Below are positions 33,246-46,241 of a stretch of 64,000 nucleotides of DNA, piece after piece (position 1 is the stretch's first letter; each line of letters begins with the position of its first letter). Position numbers and translations under genes: made by a program. The notes beneath the pieces are model-generated. The model worked only from the letters and a program-made list of their open reading frames with translations, had not been told where the DNA came from and ran no database searches. Location of the stretch: positions 1,678,660 through 1,742,659 of the forward strand of contig JAJEKB010021277.1 in the NCBI GenBank assembly GCA_022393335.1, given 5' to 3'. Origin of the DNA: Macrotrachela quadricornifera (lineage: Eukaryota > Rotifera > Eurotatoria > Philodinida > Philodinidae).

Positions 33246-36200
33246 TTACCGATTCAAGAAAAATCGGTAAAAATCACCATTTTGGACGGTTTTTGCCCGA
33301 TTTTCATGGCATGGGATGACAAGTTAACGAATCTCTTGAGAGAGAAGCCTTCAAAATAACAGAGGGCAGATCGAACAAGATAAAAGTCACATACATAACA
33401 CTAAAGACGTTACAGGGCCCAAGTGGATCCACACCGTAATATTTCCTCTGTAAGAGGTATCATAGAAATTTCATATGGTCTTCGTACATTGTTAGGAGAA
33501 TAACGATTAGAGAATAAATCGATTTGTAGACGATAAGTATTTACATAGCTGAAAACAAAAATCAGCGTTGTGGGCCTGGTTGGACACCAAACAGTGTACA
33601 AGGACTAAAGAAACCAATATCAAAGCAGTTCTATATGTATCAAGTACTTTCATTTTATACCAACTCCAACGTGAGGAAAAATCCATGATTTTCGACCACC
33701 TCCTTTACTTTCACTAATATTTTCTAGTCATGAAGATCATTTGGTGACGTTCGGCAGAGTAAAATTATTTAAATATTTTGAGTAGCATCCATCATCTGAT
33801 AATGAACTTAAATCAAAGTACCACTTTGAACTATAACAGAGTCGATGCTTACTCTCATTGTTAAAATCATTGCAGCTTTTTGAAATATCTCAGTTGACGT
33901 AAAAGACTTTCAATACAAACTAAATAAATCATCAGTGATATGTTTGACATAAGCGCAAAATAGATTATCAAAAATAAATATCTACACTATATAATAGTTT
34001 ATTAATGAGACCTTTAATTTTTCTATTTAATTTCTATTCGATAAATACAGCTCAATCTATTTTTCATTAGATTTATTCTGTGCTTTTTATTTCACTATTA
34101 TTTTTGTGTTATTCTCTTTCTTTCTTGACATGAAAAGCTACCAATTTTCATTTTTCTTATTTTGCTTTGCTTTCAATCGTTCTGTTTTTCTCTTCGCCTA
34201 TTTATTAAAATGTATCGCTGTTTTTTTTTTCTTTTTCTGTGTTATATCTTTGAATGTATACTCGTACATTGTTTTAATTAGGCGGAAGGTATTGTACAAG
34301 TCTACTACTCACAGACTTTCACGTTTTTCTCGTCGTCTTTTATTCTCTTTTTCATTCCTGTTTTTTTCTTTTACATACAGTAAAGAACATTTATAGTCAA
34401 GACAGAATGGAAAGAAGTTGCAAACAGGATACCCCTATAACAACCATTTGTTCTCATATAAAAATTCTGGTGAGTTCTGTAGGAAAAATACAAATGTGTT
34501 TCTTTAATTTAAGGATGAAAATAATACGCAACAGCAAGTATAAGGAAGAATATACTTGGTCTAAACTTTTTCTGTTTTATTCTCGCGAAAGTCACTACTT
34601 CCTTTCATACTTTTAAAATAATAGAGTAAAAAGAAAAAAACTCCATCATGTGATAACATCGAAAAAACACAATTTAAGATGAAAGGAGAAATAGTTAAAA
34701 GTGGAAGTAAAGTTAGGTTAGTATTTTGTTTGAACATTATGATAGGATTATACATTAATAATACTAGCAGCATATTCAAGTTCTTTACGTCTGAATTCGT
34801 TTTTCTGACTTCAGTCAATTTTTTAACCGATTGAGTTAGATGTAGAATTGAATTTTGCATAAAATGGTACTATTCTCATCTTAATAATCAAGCAAAACTT
34901 CTCGTTTGTGCCGTAAATATTGTTATTCCAAAACTTTTTGAAGAATATTTTTTATTCGAATTTTCTTGACGACTTGAGATTGAGAATGAGACTCTTCAAT
35001 TCACAAAAAAATCGATTCTTCACGATCGAAAATATGCATTGTTATTTTCCTTTGTAGAAAGAAATGCTGCTGTTCACGAAGCTGATATGCTATTTATTGT
35101 TAGGTGAAGATAAATAATTGAACATTGTGCCCTCAAAAACACAATATGAGTGAGAAGATTCCTAAAAGATTTTTAAAGCTAAACAAATATATTAATGATT
35201 AATAAAATTGAATCGATTTGAAATAAAAAGGTAACTTCGATCACACTTTCTCGACAATAATTTTGAGACAATCGATGTAACCATTTAGTGGAGAAGTAAA
35301 AAGCAAACTTACGAACATCATCTTTTTTTCTATTTCGTACACGTTGATAAGACGTTTTTTGTCTGTGATAGTGTGCTTTTATCGAATGATTATGTGAATG
35401 GAACAAATGATGGACAAATCTATGTGCAATCGTTAATAGATTTTGCAGGCATTTACTTCATTATCACGAAAATAACAAATGAGAGCAACATTCTGATTTT
35501 ATTCATCAAAATAACTTGTCATCTTATCAAAAAATAAGCGAAAGTAGTAATTTAATCCCTATTTCTTAATCTTTCATGTGTCGTGGGATCCGAGTGAACT
35601 TAACTAGAGAATATAACAAAAACTCAATATTTATTTTTCTATTCAAGCTATTCATTCATGCACTATTAAGAAAGTTGTAAAATTCTTTCACAAGAGCATT
35701 GAAGCACAAGTCAAGGATCTTAGAATCAATCGCTTTAGTTTAGTGTATAGGAAACACACTGATATTTTGATATAGACGAGAAAGGGGATCGTAACGAACA
35801 TCGGCAGTTGCTTTTTTAGGGATAAAATCATGAAATTTGACCGGAGGTCGAAATAATAAAAAATAGTGAGATCATAATGAAACTTAAGACAAAATAAGTG
35901 TAGGAAATATCTGGAGATCGTAATGAAAAAACAGAATGTTTGAGACTGTACGTTCATATTTGCTTTTCTTTGTGAAATAATAAGTGACTCACCAGTTTTT
36001 CATACATTCTTGGTTCGGAAGTTCAGAATGAGGTGGTGCGAAGCGTCCATCACTCGTATAGACATGTTTTAGGGATGAAAAAGATTCCTTCAATTCGTTT
36101 CAAATTCGATCTTTAAGCTGTATTCACGATCTAAAGGTAGAAGAGTATTGAATTTCATGTCTACCGACTATAAGTTCTCAATAATAATCTCACAAGATCT

Positions 36201-36850
36201 ACTGCTTTGATTATATGATCGAAAAATAAGATGAAAGTGCATTACTGGTTAGAAGTGTGACTTCACTCTGTGAAAACGAACTAAGAACCTGTCTGCAAAG
36301 GGATAGAGAAACTGCATTATCATGAACGTATTTGAAAAAAAGGAACTGATCGCACTATTGAAGCAAATAAACGCATCTATATGAAAGAGAAAGAGTGTTT
36401 TCGATGATAGAATTCTTTCATGAAAGCAAGGCATGAAGCTAAGAGGCACATTACATGATGTGAACGAAGTGAAAAGAAGGACTATCTCTAAAAAAAAATG
36501 CGTTGCAGAGAAAGGAGAAGAAACAGTAGCGAGGACATTCATCGTAGCTAACAAAAAGAGTCATCGAGATACAATAGATGACAGCTTCACCAAAATGAAG
36601 AATGATCCATATAACATCGACAGTATTGTGGAGTCTATATGGACTCATAAACTGGTTTTCTATATTCTAGCACTATATATAGGTTACGTTTATGACATTA
36701 ACCATCAACACTAGGCTAGAGATTACTCCAGAGGAATACCCCGAAACATCAAAAACTGTAGAATGGATCCGCTGGAATCCCATGACAGAGACGAAGGGTT
36801 AAAAAATGAAAATTAATTTATGGTATATTTATTTTTCTAGATTCTCTTTT
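33246..36850. other. long AT-rich stretch, no gene recognised
   Basis: Short frames on both strands (for example 33410-33601 minus, 34106-34396 plus, 36249-36554 minus, 36433-36714 plus) are low-complexity, lack domains and lack splice-supported neighbours. An acceptor-like ttatttttctag ends at 36840 just before the next gene's start and suggests a 5' UTR intron. Confidence 0.4.
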
Positions 36851-38767
36851 ATGACAGAATTGTGTCCGAAGCCTCGACTGGCAAAGATTGTACTCGGCAT
36901 TGGATGTTTTTTCTTTGTTGTTGTCATCGTTTGTACTTTAGTTGGTGGTCCACTCTATATTCAACAACGCAATAAAAAGCTGCTCTATTTAAAAGATTCC
37001 TGTCAGGTTCAATCGATGACCTATGAGACTATCAGCAAATGCATTGGATCAGATACAAGAGCTATGAGGTATAGAAAGTGTTATGTAGCAATTTGGCAAG
37101 TTAAATTCGGTCAAAATGGAACATTAAACGGAACCATACGAGGCGATGGAGAACAATCATACCAAAACGTGGAAACAAAATCTGAGCAATATAAGGTATA
37201 TGCAACTAGTACCTACTTTTTTTTACAGAGTAACAGATATAGATGAATCAAGCTATGAATGCAAGTCCAAAAGAAATTAAATTTGTATGCGTACATTTTA
37301 ACGCGTTTTATCAATTCATTCTTATAATCATTGAGACAATTAAAATATAGGAAAAAATGTCACTGTTATTTCCATTGAAACTTTTGTGTGCTCATCTATA
37401 CTAGAAGATTGTAAGACCCTTCTACCTCATTCAGTAAATGCAACTATGATGAAAAGCAATTTAGATCACTATTCTAAAACAATATCTCAGATTTTTCATC
37501 ATGATTTTGTGCCATTTCTTTATTGTAAAAAATTGTATATTAAGCACAAAATTGCCAAAAAATTGTATAAAAGCATCTTTTTGTGTTTTTGTTGTGTCAA
37601 AAATGATTTAAATGACTTTTTTACATACTGAATGACGTCAAAGTAATTTATTGTGTTTTTTTTATGAAGATGAAAGAATATAAACACAAGCAGATTCTAT
37701 TTTAACAGTTAGATCACGATATCATGTCGCCAAACTATTCCACAGATAACATTTTACCATGTCTATTACACTTTGTCTATGCGTAATCGAAATCTTGAAG
37801 AGTATTTGCCGAAATATATTCGACACTGAAAGTAGATAATCAGCGAGAGTTTAGATTTAGCGGGGGCTATTCATCTTATTTGAACTTAGATGGACGTCTA
37901 CACTCTAATGAGTTATTCTTGTCAAGCTCTTACGTAGGCAAGAGGTTTAATTCTGGTAGGATATTACGACCTAAGTTTAGAAAAAACCTCAACACAGAAT
38001 ATTGACCAAATTATGAAAAAGGATCCTGCTAAAACCTCTAAACAGAATCTGATAAGTGGTGAGATAAGATTTTGATCAATCTTACCAAAATTTTTCGAGC
38101 AATGAGCAAGATTGAGACTAAGATAAACGTGATGTTACATAATAAAAGAGGAAAAGTTATTTTTTCAATGTATCATGCACTCGAAGATTCTCACAACACT
38201 TAACTCAATCGATTTCATTGTGCTAGAACTAATCTTGCATAATCAATGTTTTGATGTCTCAATTTCGAACATCAATCTACATATTGAGATTATACCTATA
38301 AGAGAATAGAGAATGTATGATGAAGTGATCATGCCTGAAAATATTGCTACAATATTGTTTCGTAAGAGTGAATCTTAATAAATTTTCAAAAAAATTAAAC
38401 TTTAATTTTTTCCTTGAATTCATCGATAAAGTCCATTTGAAGAGCAGCATGAGTAAGATATGACAACTATTATTATAGGTTACATCTTCGTAGTTTTCCT
38501 TGAAAAGTCATTTGTAATAATCACAAAAAAAGAGCTCTTGTTCACTTTTCATCAACTTGTACGGCTGATAGCATTAAACCCGTTCTCTTTTAGGTTGGTT
38601 CTTCATATTCATGTTGGTATAATACAGATAAACCGTCTCAAGTAACATGGCACGATCCAATCACCTTTTACTCTCTCGTTTTACTTTTAATTGCCATCAT
38701 ATCTCTTCCATTTGGTATTGCTTCATTAATTGTCTTCTATCGTTTACGAGAACCTGCTGATTTGTAG
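36851..38767 (+). CDS. two-membrane-span protein with Cys-bearing extracellular loop
   Basis: First exon from 36851: cytosolic MTELCPKPRLAK, a membrane span (VLGIGCFFFVVVIVCTLVGG) and an extracellular part with Cys residues and an N-glycosylation site (NGT). A further exon begins near 37352 (NVTVISIETFVCSSILEDCK). The last exon, 38594-38767, starts after ttctcttttag: VGSSYSCWYNTDKPSQ, a second span (FYSLVLLLIAIISLPFGI) and a short cytosolic tail REPADL. The plan (short N-tail, span, Cys-rich loop, span, short C-tail) is that of BK-channel beta or insect TipE-type subunits. That is a likeness of topology, not proven homology. The donor joining the second exon to the last is not clear (a weak GTGCCA at about 37507 keeps the frame), and the intron would be over 1 kb. 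The start ATG follows an acceptor ending at 36840. Confidence 0.6.
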
Positions 38768-39740
38768 AACAGTTAATCCTATTATTTGTTTAGACTTCTA
38801 CCATTTTATTGTACTGTATAACTTTACTGACTAATATATATACAACAGCGTTTCGCATGCTTTGGTTATCAATATTTCAATAGTTAATAAGACAATGGGT
38901 TGTCTTCTTTTATTCTATGAGTGATCTTTGTTCCGTAGATGAAAATGTGAGTCTTGCTTATCTCTCCAATAACATACTAAATAAAATATTCATCTTACCG
39001 GTTGATTTATAAGATGATTCATTACATGATGATGAAAGCACGATTGATCAGAATATAATTGACATAATATTACTATGACCGATTTTGTCCTTGATCAAAG
39101 GATTTATCAAGTGATTTAATATATTGTAATTTAACTAAAATTAAGAATGACATTAGAATACCATCTTACACTACCATATAGGAAATTAATTATTTGTACG
39201 AAATGTTTATTAATGAAATTGTGATACTATTTCTTGAGAAGATATAAAATGTCACCTTCTATGAATAAAATATTTAAAGCATTATGCGACGCATTTTGAT
39301 CGATGTTCAGACGATCTTTATCAAGTATGTTAAGAATTTTTACGCACGTGAATATTCAAATTTAATAAAATTTAAAAAAATTAAAAGCAGGGTCTATTTA
39401 TATTAGATTCAACAAATAGGTGAAGTTCTTGGAAGAAATAATGAAAACCCATCAAGTATCTACTATGGATTATTTTGTCACAAATTCAAAACTAAACGAA
39501 AAATTAAGGATGGATAGTGTTACTAGAAGCAATTTATGTACTATTCTATTCTACAGAACCTTGATTGTAGAAATCATCTGAATTATCTCACTTTTTTCAA
39601 TTTCACTAATTAATATTTGAAAGAGAATTTATGATTGTATTTGATCAATATAAAGTACTTAGATCCAACAAAAAATAGCTATGAAGTTAAATCAATTTCT
39701 TATAGAATGTTTGAAGACTTTCTCTTTTTTTTTTTTATTT
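38768..39740. other. intergenic, AT-rich
   Basis: No gene recognised. Confidence 0.4.
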
Positions 39741-39744
39741 TGTA

Positions 39745-39985
39745 ATAGAAAAAATATACCATAATATGTAGCGTCAAAACTTCTACAATTTACTTAAGAT
39801 TAATTATCTAGTATATAAAATAAACAAAAAAATTCGTCTTAATTTAGAAAAAAGATCATGTTTTTGGAGCAGTGAAAACGGTCGTAGAGAATTTTACTTA
39901 CTTTTGAAAACAATAAATGCACAATAGAATAAACTTGACCATGTAAATTGTAGAGTTTTTGATGGTGCATATTATTGTATATCTT
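39745..39985. mobile_element. older relative of the 24.1-25.0 kb palindromic element
   Basis: Carries ataccataatatgtagcg + tcaaaacttctac near 39757. An inverted match, gtaaattgtagagttttt + gatggtgcatattat, lies near 39945. These correspond to the gatgtagcatgaaaagctctac blocks inside the 24.1-25.0 kb element. The long outer arms seen there are not present, so only the inner part of the family is represented. Confidence 0.6.
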
Positions 39986-40613
39986 GTTTTTTAACACAAC
40001 ATAATAAATGATTGATAATTGAAATGCAAAGTATAATTATTGTATCTGCCTCACATCTTAATTTACTTTTGCACAAAAATAATTCGAATCCAAATTTTAT
40101 TTTGATGATATTAGTTGAATAGAACATCATTTTCTCTATCACAAAATAAAACAAGAAAGTCTTTCAATGATTCTGTAAGAAATTGATATAACATCGTAAC
40201 AACTTCTGGTATAACGTAAGTATTTTCGTTTTAACTATAAATTCAATATCTCAAATATATTTTGATCAAATCATCATTTTTTATAATAGCGATTCTTGAT
40301 TCAGGCTTTTTTCGATTTATTCAAGCGAATTGTTTGAATAGTGACAAAAAAAAGTGCTAGAAGGCATGTGCAACGTAAGACAACAACATAATGATGACGT
40401 TAATGTTTTATTCCAATAGTACACTATATTTGTATAATGACATTAGAAATAATCATATATACATGTTTATAAATATATATATATATCAATGCAGATAATT
40501 AATATAATCTTAACTATTCAAATTGAAAGCAAGATTTAAAATCTGAACGAGTAGAAGAACAATCTCTGTAGTATTTTGGCATTTATAGGAAAACATTAAT
40601 ATTATAAAATAAT
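39986..40613. other. intergenic, 5' flank of APH-fold gene
   Basis: AT-rich; includes an (AT)n run near 40465-40490. No gene recognised. Confidence 0.4.
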
Positions 40614-42397
40614 ATGGATCATTCACAACTGGAACAATCGTCCGTCAATAATAACAGCGACAATACTACACAATGCTTGCAAGTGCATGAATTTTATCTT
40701 TTAAATAAAGCTCAGATGTGCTTCAAGGAACGACAGGATGGGCTAGCAGCTGATTTGTGTAAGTTATAAATAGAGTTTGTTATATTAAAATTTGATTCAA
40801 AACGTATTTGTTCACGTTGTTGATTATAGTTACGGAGACATTAACTGTGCAAGAATCGAACAAGGTTGAGAAAATGCAAGAACTTTCACATCAAACAATT
40901 CCTGCAAAATCAATCATGGTATCATCTCTTGACGAGCATGGGACTCAAGCAGAATCTAAAGCGGGTGAGTTCAAAATCAAGATAATGCATGAGAACTCAG
41001 TCGTAAATATTTCACATCTATTAGGGTCATTGGTCAACTATGTTGTGACCACTACCACCGCTAGTCTATCTGTTGAACTTCGAGAAGCTCAAAAAAGCGA
41101 CAACTCTATTCAACTAGATATATCGCAATGGAAAAGAGATCGGTTCAACGACGACGTCACTGTTTTCTATGAGCAACCACAGTCAAAAAGCACATATCCA
41201 ACTGGCCCATCGATCAGTAATACCATCGATTTAGTGTTGAACAAGGCAATGACCTGCCGAACGAAAGAAGGATTGGTAAATTGTTTGACAATGTCCTCAT
41301 TGCTGAACACGCTCGTGACATTAGACAACAATATAGATGTTCTGACTGATTTCACAAGCACTGCTATAGGTGGAATTGAAGTCAAGCTGGTAAAGGTCAA
41401 CAGCGGTGGAGCCAAAGGTCAATCAGGAGCGGCAGTCTTTCTCGCTCAAGACGAATCTGGCACAATACGGGCAGTGACCAAGATCTTCCCACAGCCTGAA
41501 GAGCTTGTTCGAGAATTGTCGTCATTAGAACGGCTCCGATCAACCGAATTCACTCGCTTCACTGTTCCGAATCCTTTGGCGACGGCATTGGTGAACGACG
41601 ATTCAAATATTTCTGGTATTCTCGTCGCGGAAGTAGCGCAAGGTCAGACAATTGCAGATCTCATCGTTGCATTGGGTAATTCAACAACGGTCACTGAAAG
41701 AGCTGTGGCATGGATGAGCTTGGAGCAAGCAGTGGTTGACACGGCATGTGCTCTTGCAGAATTACACACATTGCCTCTCGGATCTGGTGGGTCAGTATCG
41801 GACAGCTATTTGAATTTTCATATCGATCTGTTACGACATCTAGTCTCAGTGGTCGCTAAGGATTCAGCAATCTACGAAGAAATTGGTTGCCTTAATATCG
41901 ATGAACTCGGACGACGAGTGGATGGCGTGATACAGAAGTGCCGAGCTGAAGTCAGCATCTCTGCGCTTGTTCACGGAGATGCGCATCCAGGTAACTTCTT
42001 CTGGCACCCGTCCGCAGGTGTTACATTCATCGATACGCCAACATTTCACTACTCGATGGATTCGGACGGTGCACCTATTGCCGCTCCCGAGCGCGACATC
42101 TCTAACTTTGTCCAGCGTTTGGCTTACTTTTGTCGGCAGGCCGTTATGAACGAAAATGAAATATGGATACTTCAACGCATCTTCGTGTGTGCCTATCGCC
42201 TCTATGGAGGTGCCACTTTGAGCGAAAGCAAACTCCAAATGTTCGGAACGCGGAGCGTACTCAATAAGCTAATAGAGAATGGAAAGCGTCTGCGTTATGT
42301 GTGTCCTGACAATGTAAAAGAAGATCTCGGTAGTGCTCAGTCTGATTTGGAAGCCGATATTGTTTTATTAAAACAAGCACTTGGTTGGATACTCTGA
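40614..42397 (+). CDS. APH/choline-kinase-fold phosphotransferase-like protein, 2 exons
   Basis: Exon 1 is 40614-40758 (MDHSQLEQSSVNNNSDNTTQ...), then a 71-bp intron (gtaagt...gattatag), then exon 2 at 40830-42397; the joined frame gives about 570 residues. The C-terminal half has the kinase signature of the aminoglycoside phosphotransferase family: the catalytic loop LVHGDAHPGNFFW (HGDxHxGN), followed by the metal-binding aspartate in VTFIDTPTF. An upstream lobe holds GAAVFLAQDESG...AVTKIFPQ, which fits the nucleotide-binding strands and the lysine. The substrate is unknown; relatives phosphorylate antibiotics, choline, sugars or macrolides. The region is visibly richer in G and C than its surroundings, and nearly all the protein comes from one exon. 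This fits transfer from a bacterium, with exon 1 added later. That is inference. The first ~190 residues are not recognised. Confidence 0.82.
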
Positions 42398-43614
42398 CAA
42401 TGAGTGACAAAGCCAAAGAATTCAGTCAATTTTATTTATCAAGTATTGAGTAAAGTCACCTGCTAAGGGATCTTTCTGCACACGATATATGGCACTTATT
42501 AATGATATTACCATTGTAATCAATAATAACGAAATATATATGACATTATAACTGAGCTATATCGATGTGTATCTTTCCATAGAGTAGTATTATCAATTGT
42601 TTATATTTGTACAATAATTTTTCTTATTGTTCCTCACAAAATCACAGCTTGAATGTATAAAATGAATGCATTCTATTTAAAGATGAAATGAAAACAGAAA
42701 TAGTTATATTTAAAGAAAAAAATCTGATTAATCCGTCATTTATTTTAAAATTCTTTTCTCCATAACTGTTGGGTTAGGTGGCAAAAGCCTGTCTTGCCAT
42801 TCCGTCTCTGTTATGCTTTGATTTTGCTATGAAAAAGATCATTTGAGAGAGAGTATGTAAAATTTGTTTTGAAAAACGAGCTGTAGAAAAGGAGAAGGGA
42901 TGAAGAATATTACAGTTCGATGCAGAAACATATGCGAATACAACAGATATTAACCAAACTCTTACCTTTTCTTTTTAGTATTATACTTCTTTGATTTATA
43001 CATTTGACATGTGTAACGAAGAAAGCCGAAATACGCTTCATCTTTTTAAATATTTACATCGAATATCAAACACGCTTTAAAATATAAGGAATCTAAGAAT
43101 ATACGTTCATATCTATTATACATTTAAGAATAAAATAAAGATGACCATTTTCCGAACAACTTATCATGTTTATCACTCAACTACTAAATTTAAAATATCA
43201 TCTATTGATGATTGTCTTATATAAAATTATCCAGTTCTTTAAATCATATCCTGCCGTTTTTAAATAACTCAACAATTTCATATAAGACATTAATCAGTAG
43301 TTTCTATTCTAAATCTAGTAGTTTAATGATGAGAATAATAATTTGACTCGAATATGGTTAAGTTTTTACATGATAATAAAAAATAAGCAAAGTGGAATAT
43401 CACATCATTGATCACAATCATATAATAATGCTAAGTAAGTACATAATTGAATCAACTGAGTTTTATTTATATGATATGAAATATAGCATATGATAAATTA
43501 TTTTACAAATTCAAAATCACGAAAAGATTCTTACAATGATATTAAGTATCATCACGAATTTTGATACTTTGACTATTCATATTAAATCGGATTATAAGGT
43601 ATGGAAAAAAAGTT
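42398..43614. other. intergenic, AT-rich
   Basis: No gene recognised. Confidence 0.4.
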
Positions 43615-43857
43615 CACAGCAGTTTTTAAACGATATATCTCTGTAATCAGTCAAGTAATTTCAACAAATGAACAGTCATTTTAAAGCACATTTGAAACTG
43701 TGCTTATGGTGTAAAAATTAATATTTTCTTATTTCTTGAGATATCATATTGATTTTTACACCATAGCCACAGTTTCAAATGTTCTTTAAAATGATTATTC
43801 ACTTACTGAAATTACTTGACTGGCCGCAGAGATATATCGATTACAAAAATGCTGTGC
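43615..43857. mobile_element. MITE-like palindrome, 243 bp
   Basis: Starts cacagcagtttttaa and ends ttacaaaaatgctgtg (inverted). The arms share cgatatatctctg, agtcaagtaatttc, cattttaaag and ttgaaactgtg, and meet around the mirrored atggtgtaaaaat / atttttacaccat. Arms are about 100 bp. No reading frame; no clear target duplication. Confidence 0.82.
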
Positions 43858-44390
43858 ATTTTTGCCATATCTAACTATAAGGATTCCCATGGGATCCAAT
43901 CAGAATTCATAAGGATCTCATGGAAACATTGTCGAAATCCGGGCTATGGACCGATAGTCGGACCCTTGACCATGAAAAAAATTTCCGAAGGAAATCGCGG
44001 TATCATCAGAATAGCCGCGGTTTTAAATATTACGGTTATGGGCGGTGTCATATAGCACGGTGTGCTCAGTGGAAACCGTGGTACTAAATATCGCGATGTA
44101 CTTAATGATAACCGCGGTATTGAGTATTGCGGTCTTTCGCGGTTTCTAGAAACGCGACATGTATGATGATAACCTCGGATCCAACTACACTTGTTATTTT
44201 GGGCCCATGATGCCAATAAATCAGTGTCCCGTCTGTATTTTTTTGTTTTCTTTGCTGAACTATGTAGCATGCTTTATTTTTTTAACTTTTTCCACAATAA
44301 TTTTAATTCCTGATTTTATTTACGTTGATAAGTGTAGATATAGCTAATGGTAGTTAGGTGTCAATGTATGCAGATAATTAAACAGATGGA
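43858..44390. repeat. degenerate cgcggt-rich repeat patch
   Basis: Between 43990 and 44160 the motif ccgcggt/tcgcggt and its variants recur every 20-40 bp (ccgcggttttaaatattacg, aaccgtggtactaaatatcg, aaccgcggtattgagtattg). The pattern suggests a decayed short tandem array. No coding signal. Confidence 0.55.
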
Positions 44391-44560
44391 TATATAGACA
44401 GATAAGTAGATAAATAGTTCGATAGATAGTCAGATATATAGATGATCAGATAGATAGTTAGTTAGACAGATTCATAGATAGGTAGATAGATGGATAGATA
44501 TTTAGATAGTTAGATTGGTGGACAGATAGTTAGGTCCATAGATAGATGAACAGATGTACA
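44391..44560. repeat. degenerate GATA-type microsatellite
   Basis: Imperfect agat/gata repeats (agatagatag, tagatagatggatagat) over about 170 bp. Confidence 0.9.
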
Positions 44561-45811
44561 TCGATGGAAAGAAATTTTTCAAAAAAAACGCGTTCTTAAA
44601 AACCGCTGTATTCCGAAGATGTATTGATGGGCCGACCCTGTGATGAAAAAAAACGCGTTTTCTATGAACGCGGTTTTTTGTAAAATTTTTTTGTGAGAGG
44701 GTTGGAACTCGATCGAATCCTAACAGCAGAATCCAACGAGATTCCATATATATTTTTATAGGCGCACAATAATCAAATTTAGTTTGTTTTCTAATAAAAT
44801 TTTATAACACGCTGAGAAAATATTATTTGTCGGTTTTGCTTAAATTTAATCATGACAAAAATCAGGATGGTATAATTTTAAAGTATTCAATCATGTTACA
44901 TACGCAATAATCAGACCATTCCTTTTTATAGAGAAAGTTTTTCTTATCCTTTATAATCGAATATTAAATCTTAAATATTACTTAGTACAATAATATTAAA
45001 GTTACGGTATTGCAACACGTTTTATAGATTCATCATTAATTATATGATAGAACATACTTTGAAAAAAGAGTATTTTGATAGATTAGGTAGATATTAATCA
45101 AAAATCGATGTTTTACTCTATAGCTTTTTTTTCTTTTAGATTCTATCAAACATATCTATTGATGTGGTGAATGTAATAGTCATTTTTTGCAGAATAAAAA
45201 TATTTGAATAATGAAGTTGTACTGAATTTATCATGGAAGAATATCTTCATTTCAATCATCGAATAATAATATATATATATACTTTGAAAATTATAGGTCT
45301 GGATTGGCGTTTTCAATAAGTAACAACATGAATTTGAGCCGTTTTAGTGTTATATATGTTAGTACCCTTTTTATTTAATATTATTCTTATTTTAAGAGAT
45401 ATTAATGATATTTTTATTAAGCATTTAACAAATCGTGTCGATTGATTTTTTTTTGTTTAATGTTTGCTCCAAATATTAGAATGGGTTTCATTTTTCATTA
45501 ATGAAATGGTACGAGCATATGCGGACGATAGAATGTATACGCTGTTCATCTGTGTGATGATAACAAAAAGAAAATATTTTAACAATGATAAAACTATTTT
45601 ATCTATTTAGATCTTATTTGCTATATTCACTATTTACCTTTCCTCTTAATTATCAGTATGCTTTAACTATTGTTTTATTTTATTATATCTTGATTAATCT
45701 TTATAAATGATAGACAAAGAATAGATACTTTTCGAGAATATATATTATGATAAAGTCTTTCTGTTGCATATTTGCTAGTTTTGTTTTGAAATGATTATAT
45801 GACGAAGATGT
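44561..45811. other. intergenic, short palindrome then AT-rich
   Basis: Near 44575-44690 two acgcg-rich blocks (aaaaaacgcgttcttaaaaa and aaaaaacgcgttttctatga) face similar gcggtttttt sequences. The rest holds no recognised gene. Confidence 0.4.
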
Positions 45812-46063
45812 TTAGTTTTGTTGACCTGCACATGCTTCGCAAATGTTAATTGTTCCATTTCTATGACTCTGATTACAATGCCATAAGAATTTCGGGCTAT
45901 ACTTCGAGCATGTATCGCATTTAAACCATTTTGGAAATGTATTTTTATAAATTATATCATATTGTTCATGATCGTACAACTTGAGAGGATGTCCTTCCGG
46001 ACATAACAGATTCACAGCATCTATAAAGAACAAAATAAAGAGAAGGAAAATGACCAATTTCAT
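45812..46063 (-). CDS. small secreted cysteine-rich protein, 83 aa
   Basis: Starts MKLVIFLLFILFFIDAVN, a clear signal peptide. The mature part has six Cys and several His in the order CPEGHPL ... FKCDTCSKYSP ... WHCNQSHRNG ... ICEAC. The CxxC...C...H...CxxC spacing looks like a compact zinc-binding or disulfide module of the ZZ/DC1 type, though the match is only by eye. The stop at 45812 is about 180 bp downstream of the last exon of the large F-box/LRR gene on the same strand, so the two are close tandem neighbours. I chose the ATG at 46063; the frame is open two codons further without an ATG. Target unknown. Confidence 0.65.
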   Translation of the reverse strand: MKLVIFLLFILFFIDAVNLLCPEGHPLKLYDHEQYDIIYKNTFPKWFKCDTCSKYSPKFLWHCNQSHRNGTINICEACAGQQN

Positions 46064-46241
46064 TAACAAGTGCTAAAAGAATCGATGTGAATAATGGAAG
46101 TGGATAAATACATGTGAGATATAGTAATAGAAAAAAGTTCGAAAATAGAGAAGGAGAAAAATCGATTGGTGCACGCTGTGCTATTCTTTACCATATGTTT
46201 TTCCTCACACTTGTCCTTAACCTTCTGTAAGGTGTGAAGTC

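Noticed and set aside
41167..42238. Long antisense frames over the APH-fold gene
   Set aside because: Antisense shadows; the sense strand carries the HGDxHxGN and FID motifs.
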